64,000 nucleotides of DNA from Hermatobates lingyangjiaoensis (Eukaryota > Arthropoda > Insecta > Hemiptera > Hermatobatidae), in assembly GCA_026182355.1 (NCBI GenBank), contig JAPFBL010000068.1, forward strand, positions 12,065,001 through 12,129,000, in the 5' to 3' direction. Positions 61,901 to 64,000 of the stretch are shown in pieces. Numbering within the stretch: position 1 is the stretch's first letter; every line of letters starts with the position of its first letter. A program made the translations under genes and the position numbers. The notes under the pieces are model-generated. The model ran no database searches. It was not told where the DNA came from and worked only from the letters and a program-made list of their open reading frames with translations.

Positions 61901-63282
61901 CTTTTAATATTAGAATAGTAAAATAGGTAAATATTAATATTAATAATTATATTTATAGAAAGAAATATCACACGAATTAGTAAAATATGTTATAATATGA
62001 CTAGTGATTCAGTTTGTAATGAAATTTCAACTTTTATAATGTTTACAATTTTATATATAATGTGGTAAAAAATAATTTTAGCAACTTTATGTTAAAAAAA
62101 TATTACTGACACTATTTTTCTGACATTAAAGGTTTAGAATTTTGTTTTAATATTTCTCTTTTCTTATGTTAACTAATGCAATGTATTATTACTGTTAACA
62201 CAGAAGTAGCATTACTAAGCAAATTAATTTGCGTTTTAAAAATTAATTTCAGATCCTTTTCTTATTTTAATCAAATATTTTCCGTTTTATATAAATCTTG
62301 TGTTTATTACTATTCTATCAGATTAAAATGTTTTTATTTGTGTCAAAAAGGCAGTATTTCCTCGCATAAGCATATTTTATTGATATACATGGTGGCCTCT
62401 GCGTTAATGATCTTTAAGCTAGTCTGCACTTAAGTAAGATTTCCTGTTATTTACTCTTATTTTCTTTGTACATCTGCCCATACTTAAGTAGTGTGTCTCT
62501 TGGGCGAATGAAATGGAAGTTAACACCAGCCCACCGTGAAGTTGTCAGGTCGTTAACGGAGAAGAAGCTGTATATTTTAATTATTACATTTGTCAAACAA
62601 AATAAGAACGTTTTTAAGTTTTAAAAGGAAAACTTTGCCTAAATTCTTCATTATAGAAGGAGGTTAGATAAACTGTGAAAGAGATTATTTGGTAACAAGA
62701 AATTTCCACTCTACCTTTACACTTTTCCTTTACAAAAGTTTCTTACTGTTGTAGTTATTCTAATGATTATATTATTGAATCAATGGTGTGATATGTTAAT
62801 ACGAATCAATCACTACCTTTACTACTTCAAGGAATGAAATACTAATAAACAACTCCCATTTAGACATTTATATTATGCCTAAATGGAACATTATATATTA
62901 TATACCCAAGAAGCATGATATTATGATTACTTATACTAATGTTGAATGTAAGCCACTCCAGATTTTTTAATAGTATCTACCTTGGGAAGGGGCTTGGCGG
63001 GGACCAGGTTGAGACCTCCGACTTGTTGAAAGTGAGGTGCCATCGGGTAGGGATAGTTGAATGCAAGGTCGGTGTTAACCAACACCAAACTTACGTTGCG
63101 AAGCATATCCATCAGAGGTGGTCTTTCTTCCCATCCTGGATATTGCACATACTTGTCTGCAAGAGCCTGATACTTGGGCATGTAGTAAAGAAACCATACT
63201 GCTCGCATTGTCAGGCTGTTGACTGTATTGTGCAATCGCTCTAGAAAGCTCATGTGATCAGTGTATGCTACAGTGAAGTCAA
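52621..63282 (-). CDS. UGT: UDP-glycosyltransferase, C-terminal four exons (5' part outside window)
   Basis: Seen: join of 63282-62981, 56510-56288, 54535-54316 and 52921-52621, all with AG/GT borders and compatible phases (1, 0, 1, 2), giving about 347 residues and a TGA stop. The complete UGT signature lies in the third of these exons (FITHGG..S..E......P...P...DQ), after DWFPQQDIL in the second. A C-terminal membrane helix and basic tail follow. Known of the family: membrane UGTs of the endoplasmic reticulum transfer a sugar from UDP-sugar to small lipophilic acceptors, in detoxification, pigment and hormone metabolism. Insect UGTs are about 520 residues, so roughly 170-180 N-terminal residues, the signal peptide and most of the acceptor pocket are missing and should lie beyond base 64000. 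No stop or frameshift breaks the exons, so the gene appears functional. Substrate and subfamily cannot be told. Confidence 0.93.
52922..54315 (-). other. UGT intron, 1.39 kb
   Basis: A phase 2 intron with a GT donor at 54315-54314 and an AG acceptor at 52923-52922. AT-rich; nothing further recognised. Confidence 0.85.
54316..54535 (-). CDS. UGT: UGT internal exon carrying the UGT signature
   Basis: 220 bases, two bases in and two bases out around 72 codons. The split codon makes Ala, giving ..DILAHKNMKLFITHGG. The full PROSITE-style UGT signature is present: F-I-T-H-G-G, then S, E, a Pro after six residues, a second Pro, and the closing D-Q that binds the sugar hydroxyls. It ends ..LKEAINTVITDS. 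The acceptor is ttttcag before CTCATAAA and the donor is TCAAG before GTAGAT. Confidence 0.95.
54536..56287 (-). other. UGT intron, 1.75 kb
   Basis: A phase 1 intron with a GT donor at 56287-56286 and an AG acceptor at 54537-54536. AT-rich; no repeat or gene recognised inside. Confidence 0.85.
56288..56510 (-). CDS. UGT: UGT internal exon (start of UDP-sugar-binding domain)
   Basis: 223 bases, phase 0 in and phase 1 out. It begins DLQKFMDSAKDGVIYFTMGS directly after the preceding exon's PLPK, exactly as in intact insect UGTs. It runs through the beta-alpha unit to LPPNVLISDWFPQQDIL. The DW.PQ.D stretch contributes to uracil and ribose binding in the C-terminal Rossmann-type domain. The acceptor is attatag before GATTTG and the donor is CTCG before GTATAA. 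All conserved positions that I can judge are present. Confidence 0.94.
58030..58335 (-). repeat. Repeat family A, left-end fragment, inverted
   Basis: Read on the minus strand it gives TCGAGTGGAGTGACCTACAC, TCAACTTTACTATAAGTAACT and the same downstream arm as 59036 onward, and it is closely related to 62671-62970. Together with copy 2 it makes two left ends facing away from each other across 58336-59035. Confidence 0.65.
59036..61050 (+). repeat. Repeat family A, full-length copy 2 (in UGT intron)
   Basis: About 2.0 kb, aligned by eye end to end with 4690-7058. Shared landmarks include the left end (TTAAAAAAAAT, GGAGTGGCCTACACTCAAC), a segment with catgtaagaa, a block with cgacaagtatagcaggtgat, and the right end ..cacgatcacgatgctttactatagtaaagtaaaa. 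The left and right ends carry the same TTTACTATAAGTAAA-like block in inverted orientation. No conserved reading frame is shared with copy 1, so no protein can be assigned. It lacks the tandem block found in copy 1. Confidence 0.75.
62671..62970 (-). repeat. Repeat family A, left end, inverted, abutting the UGT splice donor
   Basis: Read on the minus strand it starts TTAAAAAATCTGGAGTGGC and continues TACATTCAAC, then a degenerate form of the TTTACTATAAGTAAA block, then the arm seen at 59036 onward. It also matches 58030-58330 over its whole length. It fills the intron from about 10 bases inside the UGT donor. Confidence 0.7.
62981..63282 (-). CDS. UGT: UGT internal exon (acceptor-domain end and linker)
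   Basis: 302 bases. The acceptor is ttgtag before TTGACTTC and the donor is CCCAAG before GTAGAT. It enters in phase 1 (two bases complete a codon) and leaves in phase 0 after 100 full codons. It encodes the stretch with YTDHMSFLERLHN, a feature of insect UGTs near residues 180-280, and ends with VGGLNLVPAKPLPK, the linker before the donor-binding domain. The intron on its downstream side becomes repeat family A sequence after only about 10 bases. An ATG near the acceptor opens a reading frame, but that start would read through intron sequence and is not a real start. Confidence 0.93.
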
Positions 63283-64000
63283 CTACAATCAAAACAAAAA
63301 AATACCGTTATAATAAAAATACTTCATACATCTAAAGTTATTTATCAGTATATAATGATTATATAAATTTTCCTTGAGTATTATTTTATTTATATCCAGT
63401 CATATAGATATATATCAAAACTAACGTTGCACATAAAACTATAACTGGATGTTATTCTTGTACACTGCGTATTTATTTATATTTAAATTATAGATGTTAA
63501 CTTAGATTGCGTAGAAAAAATAAATAAGATTAGAACAACGTATAATACATTCAGACGTATAATGTTATACTTCCATAGATATTTATTTTATTACAGTAGT
63601 TATTAAATACCTTTAAGGTATGCACTTTAAAAAAAACATTTGATAGAGAAGAGTTCATAAAAAATATAACATAAAATATTTAAGTATACATAACGCCATA
63701 AAATTGAAAATCTCTCTTCACATAGAACACACAGAATGGAGAAAACTTTTTCCCTATTCCTAGTTCTTTATAATGATTGAATTCAGCGAAATATCAAGAT
63801 TAAAAAAAAAATCTTTCTAATCTTTGAAACTTCTTTATTTTTACTAATACCTTTTTGATGATTAATAATTATAGATTATTTTCTCCAATCTTTTTAAGCC
63901 CTTAAAATGTTTCCGGCTACAGGTTTGAAGATTATGTATAAAAGGAACACATTTTATTGAATTACAATGTTAGTATGGTGTTATTTTTTTTACAAAATTA
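63283..64000 (-). other. UGT intron continuing out of the window
   Basis: Upstream of the first visible exon. AT-rich, with no further UGT coding motif on the minus strand, so the next exon is beyond the window edge. Confidence 0.7.

Larger units (their letters stand above)
56511..62980 (-). other. UGT intron, 6.47 kb, mostly repeats
   Basis: It is bounded by a GT donor at 62980-62979 and an AG acceptor at 56512-56511. It holds family A pieces at 58030-58335, 59036-61050 and 62671-62970. The remainder (56511-58029, 58336-59035 and 61051-62670) is AT-rich sequence in which I see no gene. Confidence 0.85.

Noticed and set aside
62939..63244. 101-codon plus-strand frame
   Set aside because: Antisense of the UGT exon at 63282-62981.

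Overview
The window looks like nuclear DNA of an insect. It is very AT-rich, has long gene-free stretches and introns, carries several classes of degraded transposable elements, and contains one recognisable host gene with spliced exons. A hemipteran is my guess, but the sequence only supports 'insect-like'.

The host gene is a UDP-glycosyltransferase (UGT) on the minus strand. Its last four exons lie at 63282-62981, 56510-56288, 54535-54316 and 52921-52621. Splice phases match across all three introns and the exons encode about 347 residues: part of the acceptor domain, the whole donor-binding domain with the complete UGT signature, one C-terminal membrane helix and a short basic tail. The first exons (about 170-180 residues plus the promoter) must lie beyond base 64000. 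The 6.5-kb intron is filled with copies of an unclassified repeat called family A here; one terminus sits about 10 bases inside the intron from a 5' splice site.

Bases 1-52400 hold no host gene that I can support. From left to right they contain: family A copy 1 (4690-7058); a nested inverted repeat (8441-9436); a hAT-like end (11.08 kb); a decayed retroviral-type integrase fragment of the Maverick/Polinton sort (13.1-13.5 kb); a hAT relic (about 15.0-16.0 kb); a 763-bp near-perfect fold-back (17596-18358); a 633-bp hAT element with 8-bp target duplications (21662-22294); an 87-bp perfect inverted repeat with a 1-base spacer (22948-23122); a tRNA-headed SINE (about 23.3-23.6 kb); a decayed Helitron helicase (29.4-30.1 kb); Helitrons ending at 36820, spanning 37152-38282 and spanning 47681-48369; a 53-bp tandem array (38454-39156); a GC-rich non-LTR retroelement relic (39.84-40.83 kb); and more family A pieces.

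The most interesting signal is a hammerhead-ribozyme-like core (CTGAYGA, one base, stem II, GAAA, a 4-base mini-stem III, TT, closing stem I). It is found in both arms of two fold-backs whose helix sequences are unrelated, and decayed copies occur at 9.2, 50.7 and 51.3 kb. Retained architecture with changed helix sequence points to an RNA structure, probably carried by Penelope-like retroelements that inserted head-to-head. One extra base between the core and stem II departs from the textbook hammerhead, so activity is unproven.
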